From positions 1 to 5,855 of the forward strand of contig VEPB01000202.1 of the NCBI GenBank assembly GCA_012026715.1: a stretch of 5,855 nt of DNA, in the 5' to 3' direction. Within the stretch, counting starts at the first letter, position 1. Each line of letters begins with the position of its first letter. Position numbers and translations under genes: made by a program. Below, in pieces: positions 5,751-5,855 of the stretch. The notes beneath the pieces were generated by a model that did no database searches, was not told the DNA's origin, and saw only the letters and a list, made by a program, of their open reading frames with translations. Source of the stretch: Methylococcaceae bacterium (GTDB taxonomy: Bacteria; Pseudomonadota; Gammaproteobacteria; Methylococcales; Methylococcaceae).

Positions 5751-5822
5751 GTAGGAGCGGCCTTGGCCGCGCTCGGCGCCGATGCGTAAGCGGGTGCCGC
5801 TCGCCCGCAAGCGGGCTCCTAC
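5751..5822. repeat. Second inverted REP doublet (REPIN-like), 3' of mxaI
   Basis: The left unit (+) is GTAG (5751-5754), GA, then stem GCGGC/GCCGC (5757-5761 with 5766-5770) around loop CTTG. The right unit (-) is GTAG (5822-5819), GA, then stem GCCCG/CGGGC around the same CTTG loop (plus positions 5816-5812 with 5807-5803). GTAGGAG and CTTG are conserved between the units while the stem bases differ in a fully compensated way. The outer arms CGTAGGAGC (5750-5758) and GCTCCTACG (5815-5823) pair perfectly over 9 bases. It starts 14 bases after the mxaI stop. No T-run follows, so any termination would be atypical. The remaining bases to 5855 show nothing I can identify. Confidence 0.8.
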
Positions 5823-5855
5823 GGAGCGACCGCCCGAGCCAGCGGCAAGCGCCCC

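Noticed and set aside
5367..5789. + strand open frame of 140 codons overlapping mxaI
   Set aside because: It starts within the REP doublet, reads mxaI out of frame and ends in the second doublet; mxaI itself is certain.
5358..5822. CRISPR-like or tRNA-like structure in the mxaG-mxaI and post-mxaI gaps
   Set aside because: The repeats are inverted pairs, not regularly spaced direct repeats, and no cloverleaf or tRNA-type conserved bases are present.

Overview
The window carries the start of a methanol dehydrogenase operon, mxaF-mxaJ-mxaG-mxaI, on the + strand. Divergent from it on the - strand is an efflux operon encoding a HlyD/YbhG-type adaptor followed by an ABC ATPase that runs off the left edge. 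High GC, the canonical mxaFJGI order, a calcium-type MxaF and several GTAG-headed palindromic repeats of the REP kind point to a gammaproteobacterial methylotroph. A Methylococcales-type methanotroph is most likely. The genus cannot be fixed from this window.

Layout: 1-619 (-) is a partial ABC-2 type ATPase. 619-1710 (-) is the membrane-fusion adaptor, overlapping the ATPase by one base. 1711-2023 is a divergent intergenic region that must hold the promoters for both directions; it has a plausible -10 box for the efflux operon, but I see no convincing sigma70 promoter for mxaF. 2024-3829 is mxaF (large subunit). 3830-3996 is a spacer packed with three successive palindromes. 3997-4839 is mxaJ (periplasmic solute-binding-fold protein). 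4859-5344 is mxaG (cytochrome cL). 5345-5460 is a spacer filled by an inverted pair of REP-like hairpins. 5461-5736 is mxaI (small subunit). 5737-5855 contains a second, unrelated inverted REP pair and no gene.

The four mxa products work together in the periplasm, and each begins with a Sec signal peptide. MxaF and MxaI form the alpha2beta2 PQQ/Ca2+ enzyme that oxidises methanol to formaldehyde. MxaG (cytochrome cL) takes the electrons. MxaJ is needed for making or activating the enzyme. The maturation genes (mxaR, S, A, C, K, L, D) usually follow mxaI and would lie to the right of this window.

I found no new multi-gene system. The most interesting structure is non-coding. Every long gap inside or after the operon holds palindromic elements of different families, and two of these are inverted doublets whose individual hairpin stems show compensatory base changes, as expected of REPINs. 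They bracket mxaI exactly and could affect the relative output of the operon's segments.
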